Translations under genes and position numbers: made by a program
Notes under the pieces: generated by a model
What the model was told of the DNA's origin: nothing
The model's input: only the letters and a program-made list of their open reading frames with translations
The model's database searches: none
Part shown: positions 1-5,618 of the stretch, piece after piece
Layout of the letters: each line of letters opens with the position of its first letter
Position numbering within the stretch: position 1 is the first letter of the stretch
Source of the DNA: Streptosporangiaceae bacterium
GTDB lineage: Bacteria > Actinomycetota > Actinomycetes > Streptosporangiales > Streptosporangiaceae
Direction of reading: 5' to 3'
Assembly (NCBI GenBank): GCA_025934635.1
Contig: JAICWX010000405.1
Location: forward strand, 1-6,878
Length of the DNA stretch: 6,878 bases

Positions 1-48
1 CACGTGATCGCGGAGCGAGCGGGACGGTCCAGTGCCACAATTGTCATC

Positions 49-993
49 GTGCGGGCATACGTGGGGGTCACGGATAACAACTGGTACCGGTTCCTGGCCG
101 GCCGGCCGGAGCTGACAGAAGTTAATTTCTGGCGGCCCAGCGGTGCCAGCGGCTTCCATGCCCTGGCTCCAGGGGAGCCATTCTTTTTCAAAACGCATTC
201 CCCGCATAACAGGCTGGTAGGCGGCGGTTTTTTCAGTGACTCAGCGCCACTGCCGGTCTCCGAGGCCTGGGAGTTGTTCGGCGAGGCAAACGGGGTAGCC
301 AGCCTGGAGCAGATGCGGGCAGGTATCAGCCGGTACCGGCGTTCCCCCATCGCCATCGGCGAGGACCCGGTCATCGGCTGCCGGTTCGTGCGTGATGTCC
401 GCTTCTTCCCCAACGATCGCACCATGGATCCGCCGCCCCAGTTCGCTCCCAACATCGTGCAGGGTAAGGGTTACGACCTAGCGGAGCCCTCGGTAGCGCC
501 GTACTTTCACGACCTCCTTCAGCTGACTCTCGGCGCCTCGGTGGAACTGGATTTCAGTCAGCCCTGGCACCGTCCGGGGCCGGTGTTCGGCGACCCGCGG
601 CTGGCGCCGTACCGGCTCGGCCAGCAGTCTTTCAAGGCAAAGGTGCTGGACGTTTACCATCGCCGCTGCGCCATCAGCGGGACACACATCCCGCCGGTCC
701 TGCAGGCGGCACACATCCGCCCAGTCACCGAGGGCGGAGAGCACCGTCTCGACAACGGGCTGTTGCTCCGGTCAGATATCCACACGCTGTTCGACCGCGG
801 CTATCTCGGCGTGGACCCCCAGCACCGCCTGATGGTCAGTTCGCGGCTACGAGCAGACTTCAGCAACGGCGACCAGTTCTACGCGATGAAGGGACAGGTC
901 ATCGACCTGCCTCAACGCCGAGCCGACCGGCCGGGCCGGGAGTTCCTGGAATGGCACCTCGACGAGGTCTTCCTCAAGACAGCCGCAAGCTGA
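49..993 (+). CDS. HNH endonuclease with N-terminal PUA/EVE-like domain, probable restriction/defence nuclease
   Basis: Likely a DNA endonuclease. Residue numbers count from the GTG at 4. The C-terminal domain (about 215-265) is a clear HNH module of the HNH_2 type: RRCAISG at 220-226, AAHI with His237, DNGLLL with Asn251, and DIHTLFDRG with His260. The N-terminal part (18-160) has the conserved string seen in HNH proteins with a PUA/EVE-like fold (VTDNNWYRFL, NFWRPSG, PFFFKTHSPHN, VGGGFF, WELFGEANG, IVQGKGYD). PUA-like domains in such proteins are thought to read modified bases, so restriction of modified DNA is inferred, not shown. Start: GTG at 49 gives MRAYVGVTDNNW, which fits the family's usual N-terminus. 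The frame stays open to the window edge with another GTG at 4, so an earlier start is possible. No clear Shine-Dalgarno precedes either. No methylase or partner gene is visible. Base composition is lower in GC than neighbours (69 of 120 in 121-240). Confidence 0.85.
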   Translation: MRAYVGVTDNNWYRFLAGRPELTEVNFWRPSGASGFHALAPGEPFFFKTHSPHNRLVGGGFFSDSAPLPVSEAWELFGEANGVASLEQMRAGISRYRRSPIAIGEDPVIGCRFVRDVRFFPNDRTMDPPPQFAPNIVQGKGYDLAEPSVAPYFHDLLQLTLGASVELDFSQPWHRPGPVFGDPRLAPYRLGQQSFKAKVLDVYHRRCAISGTHIPPVLQAAHIRPVTEGGEHRLDNGLLLRSDIHTLFDRGYLGVDPQHRLMVSSRLRADFSNGDQFYAMKGQVIDLPQRRADRPGREFLEWHLDEVFLKTAAS

Positions 994-1008
994 CCGGGCG
1001 ACGCCTGA

Positions 1009-1022
1009 CCCAGAACTCTGGG
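1009..1022 (+). terminator. Short hairpin after the HNH gene
   Basis: A 5-bp perfect stem (CCCAG/CTGGG) with a 4-base loop begins 15 bases after the HNH stop codon. It has no T-tract. It could help end transcription, but it is short and may be chance in GC-rich DNA. Confidence 0.3.
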
Positions 1023-1030
1023 GCGGCTGA

Positions 1031-1203
1031 ATGACAGATAAGACCTTCAGGGCGAGCGTCGACTGCCGACCGAGCTAGAGCTGGCGGAACAGTACGGCGT
1101 ATCGCGCGTGACCGTCCGCCGCGCCATTGCGATGCTGCGCGACCGGAGCAAGGTCGTCACCGTGCACGGCCGGGGCACCTATACAGCGAAGTCCAGCCAC
1201 TAA
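1031..1203 (+). pseudogene. Remnant of a small GntR-family winged-helix regulator
   Basis: The frame from 1042 to the TAA at 1201-1203 encodes 53 residues that read as the core of a GntR DNA-binding domain: GERRLPTELELAEQYGVSR, then VTVRRAIAML, then HGRGTY. No ATG, GTG or TTG start lies ahead of the domain in this frame, and a TAA sits at 1039-1041. The nearest ATG (1031, reading MTDKTFR) is in another frame and stops at 1076-1078. An intact relative would have about 25-30 more N-terminal residues including the first helix, so this copy looks frameshifted and shortened. It ends soon after the wing, as in the short actinobacterial GntR proteins, so no C-terminal effector domain need be missing. 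The glycine usual between the last helix and the wing is replaced (DRSKVV). A non-standard start or a sequencing error cannot be excluded. Confidence 0.7.
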
Positions 1204-1215
1204 CCCGCCACCCCG

Positions 1216-1241
1216 CGGCCTGGCACGCGGCGCCAGAGCCG
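1216..1241 (+). terminator. Hairpin after the GntR remnant
   Basis: CGGCCTGGC (1216-1224) pairs with GCCAG-a-GCCG (1232-1241), giving a 9-bp stem with one bulged A and a 7-base loop. It lies 12 bases after the remnant's stop codon, where a terminator would be expected. There is no T-tract, as is common in actinomycetes. Confidence 0.4.
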
Positions 1242-1297
1242 GTATGCCCTCAGGAGCCGGAGCGCCACTGACCACCAGGTGCAGCACACCGCGATTG

Positions 1298-1306
1298 TTA
1301 TCCACA
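1298..1306 (+). promoter_or_regulatory. Single perfect DnaA-box-like 9-mer
   Basis: TTATCCACA matches the classical DnaA box exactly. It stands alone: I saw no cluster of boxes and no AT-rich unwinding region, so it is not an origin. It could be a DnaA regulatory or titration site, or chance. Confidence 0.25.
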
Positions 1307-1393
1307 GGATCAGATCTTTCCGGGGATACTGCGGCGTGTCAGGTCCGCACCGGATGAAGCTAACCCGGGAGCGGTGCGGAGGCACTATAAGAC

Positions 1394-2536
1394 GTGGGAC
1401 AGCCCCGGCGTGATCTGCCGTCAGATGCCGAACTCGTGGGTGAGGCGCGGCTGGGGTCGAAGGAGCCGGTGACGGAACTGCTGCGCAGGCACTGGGATAC
1501 CGCGATCCTGCTGGCCGGGCGGGTCCTCGGTTCGCCGGACCTGGCGCGCGATGCGGTGCAGGAGGCGGCGGTCGCGGCCATGACCGACCTGGAGCGCCTG
1601 CGTTCGCCGGACCGGTTCGGCGCCTGGTTCTGCGGGATAGCGCTGAACGTGTCCCGGAGCTGGCGGCGGCAGCTTCGGTCGGAGGTACCTGGCCTGCTAC
1701 CAGACCTGATGTCGGGTTCCCCCGATCCGGCCGCAGCGGCGGAGATCGCCGATACCGCGGCCCGCGTTCGCGGTGCCATTGCCACGCTGGCCGACGGCCA
1801 GCAGCACGCCGTCCGGCTGTTTTACCTGCAGGGCCTGAGCCACCGCGAGGTAGCCGCTGAACTCGGTATCTCGGTCGGGGCGGTCAAGGCGCGGTTGCAC
1901 CAGGCGCGGGCCGCGCTGGCCCCCAAGCTCGTTCAGTTCACGACAACTCCGGAGGTAGCTATGGTGACGACGACGGAAGCAGCCGAATGGGTCGAGGTAG
2001 TGGTCTCGGGGATCCGCAGGACCTCCGGTGAGGAGCCGCACCAGCGCGAGTACGTGATGATCCTGGCCGAGCGCGGCGGTGACCGCAGCCTTCCCATCTG
2101 GATCGGGCCCGCCGAGGCCGCGGCGCTGGCGCTGGTGCTGGAGTCGGTCGAGATGCCGCGCCCGTTCCCCTACAAGCTGGCGGCCGGGCTGGTCGAGGCG
2201 GCTGGGTCCCAGATCACCGAAGTAAAGGTCACTCGTCTGCTGGAGCCGGTTTTCTACGCCAGCGTCGTGGTACAGGGGCCGGGCGGGCTGCGGGAGGTCG
2301 ACGCACGGCCGAGCGATGCCGTGAACCTGGCCGTGGTGAGCGGCGCCCCCATCCGGCTGAACAGCGAACTGTTCAGCGCGGCGGCGGCAGGCGACGATTC
2401 GGAAGAGCCGTCGTCATTCCCGGTGGCCACCGCCGATATCGCGGCCGAGACCCAGCAGCGCATGCGCGAGGCGGCCCAGCGGTACGGGCGGCGCTCCGGC
2501 CCGCAACCCGGCGGCAGCCCCGCATCCGCTGAGTAA
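1394..2536 (+). CDS. ECF sigma factor fused to a bifunctional nuclease (BFN/DUF151) domain
   Basis: 380 residues in two complete modules. Residues 13-92 form sigma region 2 (DLARDAVQEA at 49-58, FGAWFCGIALNVSRSW at 75-90). Residues 125-178 form region 4 with its helix-turn-helix (HREVAAELGISVGAVKARL at 150-168). A linker of about 12 residues (VQFTTTPEVA) leads to a BFN domain at 190-330: LPIWIGPAEAAALALVLE at 233-250, PRPFPYKL, FYASVVV, RPSDAVNLAV at 305-314 and APIRLNSELF. The tail from 331 is acidic, then helical. Sigma region 2 binds RNA polymerase and the -10; region 4 binds the -35. BFN proteins are described as DNase/RNase. The joint function is inferred. Start: GTG at 1394 is the first start after an in-frame TAA at 1388-1390, with GGAGG 11 bases upstream. 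No anti-sigma gene is adjacent. A second start lies inside at 1961. Confidence 0.88.
   Translation: MGQPRRDLPSDAELVGEARLGSKEPVTELLRRHWDTAILLAGRVLGSPDLARDAVQEAAVAAMTDLERLRSPDRFGAWFCGIALNVSRSWRRQLRSEVPGLLPDLMSGSPDPAAAAEIADTAARVRGAIATLADGQQHAVRLFYLQGLSHREVAAELGISVGAVKARLHQARAALAPKLVQFTTTPEVAMVTTTEAAEWVEVVVSGIRRTSGEEPHQREYVMILAERGGDRSLPIWIGPAEAAALALVLESVEMPRPFPYKLAAGLVEAAGSQITEVKVTRLLEPVFYASVVVQGPGGLREVDARPSDAVNLAVVSGAPIRLNSELFSAAAAGDDSEEPSSFPVATADIAAETQQRMREAAQRYGRRSGPQPGGSPASAE
1951..1963 (+). promoter_or_regulatory. Internal ribosome-binding site and ATG at the sigma/BFN junction
   Basis: GGAGGT at 1951-1956 is a near-ideal Shine-Dalgarno and is followed after 4 bases by an in-frame ATG at 1961. 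Initiation here would yield a free BFN protein of 191 residues (MVTTTEAAEWVEVVV...), about the size of stand-alone family members. The site is better placed than the one for the full-length start (GGAGG, 11-base spacing). Its exact position at the domain boundary argues against chance. Confidence 0.6.
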
Positions 2537-2560
2537 ATCGCAGCGAAAACCGGCCCGGCC

Positions 2561-2598
2561 CCGGCGCTGGCGGTGTTGCGCGCACCGCAGAGCGCCGG
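2561..2598 (+). terminator. Strong hairpin terminator after the sigma-BFN gene
   Basis: CCGGCGCT (2561-2568) pairs perfectly with AGCGCCGG (2591-2598). Inside it, GCGGTG (2570-2575) pairs perfectly with CACCGC (2583-2588). Only a 1/2-base internal loop separates the two stems, and a 7-base loop caps them. It begins 25 bases after the TAA-containing end of the fusion gene. There is no T-tract, typical of GC-rich actinomycete terminators. Confidence 0.7.
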
Positions 2599-2649
2599 CC
2601 ATCATCGAGGCATGATCTCCAACCGAAAGGGCGGCAACGCCCACGCGCG

Positions 2650-3516
2650 TTGACCGCGCCGGCGCGGCGCCATGACGCCGCGGCACCGGTGGCCGATTTC
2701 CGGGGCCGACGAGCCCACGGCCTGTGGCAGGACACCGTCAAGATCCGCAGAGAGTGGCTTGACTACGGCCTGTCCACCCAGCCGGCTGACCGGCCGGCCG
2801 CCGAACACAGCCTGACTGCGATCTATGCGAGGATCGGTCGCCCGCGACCGCGGTTCGCCTGGGTCGACTCCCCTGTCCAGGCGATCCCGCTGGTCACGGG
2901 CCTGCCCACCCTCGACGAGCTCTACGGGTGGATCCGCGATCCGCGCCCGCGAGGGACACCGCCCCTGGCCAGTGACCTGGCCATGGTCTCCGCCCGACTG
3001 CGCGGCGCGCTCAGCGCCGGGCTCTCCCATCCCGACCCCGAACTGTCCCCCGCCCGGAAGGGCAACCGCAAGGAGCCGTGGCCCGAACTGCCGCCGCTGC
3101 AGGCACTCGACGACGGCGTTCCGCTCGGCGTCGTGCTGCACCAGGGGGTCCGCACCGCACTGCACCGCAGCCTGGCCGGCGGATTCCGCACGCCCGTCCG
3201 TACCGTGCTGGCCGACCGCGGATCCGTACCGGTGTGCTGGTACGGGCAGCAGGACGCACCCTGGATCGCCTACTACGACGCCTTGCACCGGCTCGGACTG
3301 GCGGGCTACCAGCCGGATGACCTGGATCACCTCGGCCACTGGGCCGCGCTGGCGCGCTCCTGCGGCTGGTGGTGGCCCGGTGAGGATGTGTGCGTCGTGG
3401 TGGACCGGCCCGAAATGGTCCAGGCCGAACCGCTTCCCGGCACCTGGCACGAAGAGATCCGGCTGCCACGCGACGGCGTCCGCTATCGCGATGGCTGGCA
3501 CCCGCTAGTCCCGTAA
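2650..3516 (+). CDS. DUF6745-type protein, apparently short at the C-terminus
   Basis: 288 residues of unknown function. The layout resembles actinobacterial DUF6745 proteins: an N-terminal helical part (TVKIRREWLDYGLSTQPADRPAAEHSLTAIYA split over 29-60; WVDSP at 71-75) and the conserved core WYGQQDAPWIAYYDAL (197-212), ARSCGWWWP (235-243), VVVDRPE (249-255) and DGVRYRDGW (275-283). Relatives I recall continue well past the DGW motif, with text rich in RR..ERYG; here the protein stops five residues later, so it may be truncated or a short variant. The start is uncertain: TTG at 2650 is the first candidate after an in-frame TGA at 2530-2532, and GTG at 2689 would remove 13 low-complexity residues and start just before the conserved part. 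Neither has a good Shine-Dalgarno. No signal peptide or membrane segment is seen. It converges on the ABC operon. Recognition is from memory of motifs, hence moderate confidence in the family name. Confidence 0.7.
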   Translation: MTAPARRHDAAAPVADFRGRRAHGLWQDTVKIRREWLDYGLSTQPADRPAAEHSLTAIYARIGRPRPRFAWVDSPVQAIPLVTGLPTLDELYGWIRDPRPRGTPPLASDLAMVSARLRGALSAGLSHPDPELSPARKGNRKEPWPELPPLQALDDGVPLGVVLHQGVRTALHRSLAGGFRTPVRTVLADRGSVPVCWYGQQDAPWIAYYDALHRLGLAGYQPDDLDHLGHWAALARSCGWWWPGEDVCVVVDRPEMVQAEPLPGTWHEEIRLPRDGVRYRDGWHPLVP

Positions 3517-3523
3517 CCCGACC

Positions 3524-3560
3524 GCCGGGCGGGACGAGGCCATTCCCGTTCCCGCCCGGC
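3524..3560. terminator. Bidirectional hairpin between convergent genes
   Basis: An 11-bp perfect inverted repeat (3524-3534 with 3550-3560, GCCGGGCGGGA and its complement) encloses a 15-base loop. It sits between the stop of the DUF6745-type gene (3516) and the stop of the leftward ABC permease gene (3568), so it can serve both converging transcripts. Confidence 0.65.
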
Positions 3561-3567
3561 ACCCGGG

Positions 3568-4266
3568 TCACACAGTCAGGCGGCGGATGGTGGCGAAGCC
3601 GCCGGCCAGCAGGGCGGCCGTGGCGACGGCGAGGACCGCGGTCACGCCGGCCGCGGTGATCGTGGTGAAGAAGCGGCCGAGGTCGCCCCAGCCGTGCATC
3701 CAGGTCGCGATGACCGCGGCCAGGGTCAGCACGCACACCTGCGCCGCCCCGAAGATCAGGATGCCGGGCGTGCCGCCGCGCCGGTAGACCAGGCCGTACC
3801 ACATGCCGTAGGCGAACATGAGGAGGAAGGCGACCGACGCGGTGAGCCAGGACAGGTACCAGGAGCCGTCGAGGATGTAGGGCACCCGGAAGTAGCCCAT
3901 GTTCATGCCCCACCCGCCGGTCGCGCGCTCGACGGCCTGCCCGGTCGCCAGCACGAGCCCGTCGCCGATGGCCAGCGCGACGGCGAGCGACGTGGCGCCG
4001 AGGAAATAGGTGCGCCGGCTCATCCCGAGGGTCAGCCCGAACGGCAGCGCCCGGGCCACCGCCTGCAGCCCCAGGACGAACACCACCAGGAACACCCCCA
4101 TCAGGCCGCCGACCCAGCGGTGGCTGGTGTGCCCGGCCGGGGTGAGCTGCATGATGACGACGTCCACGACGAACCCGAAGGCCGCCCAGGCCCACGGCAG
4201 CACCAGGTAAGTCATCCAGTCCAGGAGAAAGAAACGAGCAATTCGACCGAACGAGGTAGGCCTCAC
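3568..4266 (-). CDS. ABC-2-like transporter permease of a GntR-regulated cassette
   Basis: 232 residues with about six hydrophobic helices (roughly 17-39, 51-74, 87-108, 136-161, 168-190, 200-224), consistent with an ABC-2-type permease. The GMSRRTYFLGA motif (81-91) before the third helix is typical of permeases in GntR/YtrA-linked export cassettes. It would form a membrane complex with the ATPase encoded just upstream; the substrate is unknown. Start: the GTG at 4266-4264 overlaps the ATPase stop as GTGA. AAGGAG lies 8 bases upstream inside the ATPase gene, so translational coupling is likely. The frame is open further upstream, but that part overlaps the ATPase coding region and reads as Arg/Pro-rich shadow sequence. 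The operon ends here at the convergent hairpin. Confidence 0.85.
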   Translation of the reverse strand: MRPTSFGRIARFFLLDWMTYLVLPWAWAAFGFVVDVVIMQLTPAGHTSHRWVGGLMGVFLVVFVLGLQAVARALPFGLTLGMSRRTYFLGATSLAVALAIGDGLVLATGQAVERATGGWGMNMGYFRVPYILDGSWYLSWLTASVAFLLMFAYGMWYGLVYRRGGTPGILIFGAAQVCVLTLAAVIATWMHGWGDLGRFFTTITAAGVTAVLAVATAALLAGGFATIRRLTV

Positions 4267-5162
4267 CGGGCTGTCTCCTTCTCCGCGTGATCCAGCCGGT
4301 CGTGGTTCCCGGCCGCGTAGATCGCGAGCTGCTGGAGCGTCATTCCGTCCAGGCGCAGCCGCAGGTGCGCCGCGAGCTCGCGGTCGCGTTCGTCGAGCCG
4401 CCCGGCCATCACCGCCGTGGCCTGCGCGCCTAGCGTGCGCCGGCTGAGCGTCGGGCGGTCGGCGATGAACTGTTCCACGCTGCCGGCCGGGCCGGTGACG
4501 ATCGCGCCGCTGCCGCGCAGGTCGTCGGCCGGAGCGTCGAGGACGATCCGGCCGCGGTCGATAACCAGGATGCGGTCGAGCAGTTCGGCGGCCTCGTCGA
4601 TGAGGTGGGTCGAGAGCACGATGCACCGCGGGCGGGCGGTGTAGTCGGCCAGCAGCTGGCCGTAGAACAGCTGCCGGGCGCTGGCGTCCAGCCCCGCGTA
4701 CGGCTCGTCGAACAGCGTGACGTCGGCGTGCGCGGCCAGGCCGATGACGATGCCGAGCGCGGTCCGCATGCCGCGGGAGAGCTTCTTGGCCGGGCGCGCC
4801 AGCGGCAGCTCGTACGCCTCCAGCAGCATGGTGGCGAGGCCGTCGTCCCAGTTCGGGTAGAACAGCGACGCCGCCTTGACTAGCTGGCGGACCCGCAGGT
4901 CGGGGTAGGTCTGGTCCTCCCGGATGAGGATCATGCGCCGCAGCACGGCGTCGTTCTCCGCGGGCGTCGCCCCGAACACGCTGACCCGTCCCGAGGTCGC
5001 GAACGCCTGGCCGGCCAGGATGCGCAGCAGCGTGCTCTTCCCGGCCCCGTTGCGGCCGAGCAGGCCGGTGATCGACGGGGACCCGATATCGGCGGTGACG
5101 CCGGCCAGCGCCTGATGCTGCCCGTAGCGGCGTCCGACGCCCGTCAGCGAGATCACCGCCAT
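4263..5162 (-). CDS. ABC transporter ATP-binding protein, YtrB-like
   Basis: 299 residues. Walker A is GRNGAGKST (36-44), the Q-loop region is IREDQTY (80-86), the signature is LSRGM (128-132), Walker B is VTLFDEP (148-154), the D-loop is AGLDA (156-160) and the switch histidine is His186 in STHLIDE. The C-loop LSRGM departs from the standard LSGGQ but is usual in YtrB-like subunits paired with YtrA-type regulators. The protein hydrolyses ATP to drive the downstream permease. The C-terminal 90 residues after VIDRGRIVLD are a regulatory or dimer extension. Start: ATG at 5162-5160 overlaps the GntR stop as TGATG and gives MAVISLTGVGRRYG. An in-frame GTG or ATG further upstream would lie inside the GntR gene and add a Gly/Arg-rich stretch unlike the family. 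Probably an exporter or stress-response transporter; the substrate cannot be told. Confidence 0.92.
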   Translation of the reverse strand: MAVISLTGVGRRYGQHQALAGVTADIGSPSITGLLGRNGAGKSTLLRILAGQAFATSGRVSVFGATPAENDAVLRRMILIREDQTYPDLRVRQLVKAASLFYPNWDDGLATMLLEAYELPLARPAKKLSRGMRTALGIVIGLAAHADVTLFDEPYAGLDASARQLFYGQLLADYTARPRCIVLSTHLIDEAAELLDRILVIDRGRIVLDAPADDLRGSGAIVTGPAGSVEQFIADRPTLSRRTLGAQATAVMAGRLDERDRELAAHLRLRLDGMTLQQLAIYAAGNHDRLDHAEKETAR

Positions 5163-5554
5163 CACGCCCGTCCCTTCGCCGCCACGCCGCCCCACGCCGA
5201 CTCTTCGCGCACCAGCGTCATCAGCTCCTCCAGGCCGAACCCGAGCCGGACCGCCTCGGTCACCAGCGGCCGCACGAACCGCTCGGCGAACTGCCGCCGC
5301 CGGGCCCGGACCAGTTGCTCGCGCGCCCCCGCGGCGACGAACATGCCGATGCCGCGCCGTTTCTCCACCAGTCCCTCGTCCAGGAGCATGCCGAGGCCGC
5401 GGGCCGCGGTGGCCGGGTTGATCCGGTAGAACGCGGCGAGCTCGTTCGTCGACGGCACCCGGTCTCCCTCACCGAGCTGACCGTCCGCGATCTGGTCCGC
5501 CAGCTGGTCAGCGATCTGGGCGAAGATCGGCCCGCCATCATCAAGAAGCGTCAT
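5162..5554 (-). CDS. GntR-family regulator, YtrA subfamily
   Basis: 130 residues. The N-terminal winged helix (8-75) has IFAQIADQLADQIADG, then DRVPSTNELAAFYRINPATAARGLGMLLDEGLVEKRRGIGMFV. The C-terminal tail is only about 55 residues of helices (78-117), too short for FadR or UTRA effector domains and right for the YtrA subfamily, whose members repress the ABC transporter operon they belong to. It is the first gene of a three-gene leftward operon and overlaps the ATPase start by one base. No Shine-Dalgarno lies ahead of the ATG at 5554. Instead a -10-like TATAGT ends 8 bases upstream, as in leaderless actinobacterial genes. A palindrome over the -10 is the likely operator, so autorepression is inferred. 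The inducing signal is unknown. Confidence 0.9.
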   Translation of the reverse strand: MTLLDDGGPIFAQIADQLADQIADGQLGEGDRVPSTNELAAFYRINPATAARGLGMLLDEGLVEKRRGIGMFVAAGAREQLVRARRRQFAERFVRPLVTEAVRLGFGLEELMTLVREESAWGGVAAKGRA

Positions 5555-5579
5555 GGTTCGTTACTATACTAATGAACCA
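5554..5579 (-). promoter_or_regulatory. Palindromic GntR operator abutting the start codon
   Basis: The halves read GGTTCGTTACTA (5555-5566, + strand) and GGTTCATTAGTA (complement of 5567-5578) and match at 10 of 12 positions; one more T/A pair extends it to 26 bp. The spaced TTA..TATA..TAA core suits a dimeric winged-helix repressor. It covers the -10 and runs to the last base of the ATG of the GntR gene, so binding would block RNA polymerase. Confidence 0.75.
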
Positions 5580-5591
5580 GTAAATCAGCAA
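5554..5591 (-). promoter_or_regulatory. Promoter of the GntR-ABC operon, probably leaderless
   Basis: On the minus strand, TTGCTG (5591-5586) and TATAGT (5568-5563) are separated by exactly 17 bases, a good fit to a housekeeping sigma promoter. The -10 ends 8 bases before the ATG, placing transcription start at or within a base or two of the start codon. There is no ribosome-binding site in between. Confidence 0.65.
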
Positions 5592-5618
5592 GCCGATTGC
5601 CCGATGACGCTCGGCAGG

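Larger units (their letters stand above)
1204..1393. other. Intergenic stretch before the sigma-factor fusion gene
   Basis: No credible coding sequence is seen on either strand. It contains the hairpin at 1216-1241, a TTATCCACA 9-mer at 1298-1306, and the ribosome-binding site GGAGG at 1378-1382. The TATAAG at 1386-1391 is too close to the start codon to act as its -10. I could not identify a convincing sigma-A or ECF-type promoter for the downstream gene. Confidence 0.5.

Noticed and set aside
1298..1330. Resemblance of GTTATCCACAG plus ATCAG to the ColE1-type plasmid origin region
   Set aside because: The similarity ends after about 17 bases with a mismatch, and the surrounding sequence does not match. 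Vector contamination is not supported.
2612..2653. Tiny ORF of 13 codons (MISNRKGGNAHAR) whose stop overlaps the TTG of the DUF6745-type gene
   Set aside because: The only purine-rich stretch (GAGG) is one or two bases from the ATG, and there is no attenuator-like structure after it. Chance is the simplest explanation.
2602..3501. Minus-strand frame of 299 codons opposite the DUF6745-type gene
   Set aside because: It shadows the + strand gene codon for codon and shows no recognisable motif, whereas the + strand carries the family motifs.
3011..4195. Long minus-strand frame of 394 codons across the convergent junction
   Set aside because: His/Arg/Gly-rich composition with no domain. It is antisense to the DUF6745-type gene and out of frame with the permease.
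4267..4626. Upstream extension of the permease frame to an ATG at 4626
   Set aside because: The added 120 residues are Arg/Pro-rich and overlap the ATPase C-terminal coding sequence in another frame. The GTG at 4266 with AAGGAG upstream is far better.
5587..5618. Possible terminator between cupin and GntR genes (GCCGA/TCGGC stem)
   Set aside because: Only 5 bp of stem with a 14-base loop. It is too weak to call in GC-rich DNA, so read-through from the cupin gene into the GntR operon remains possible.
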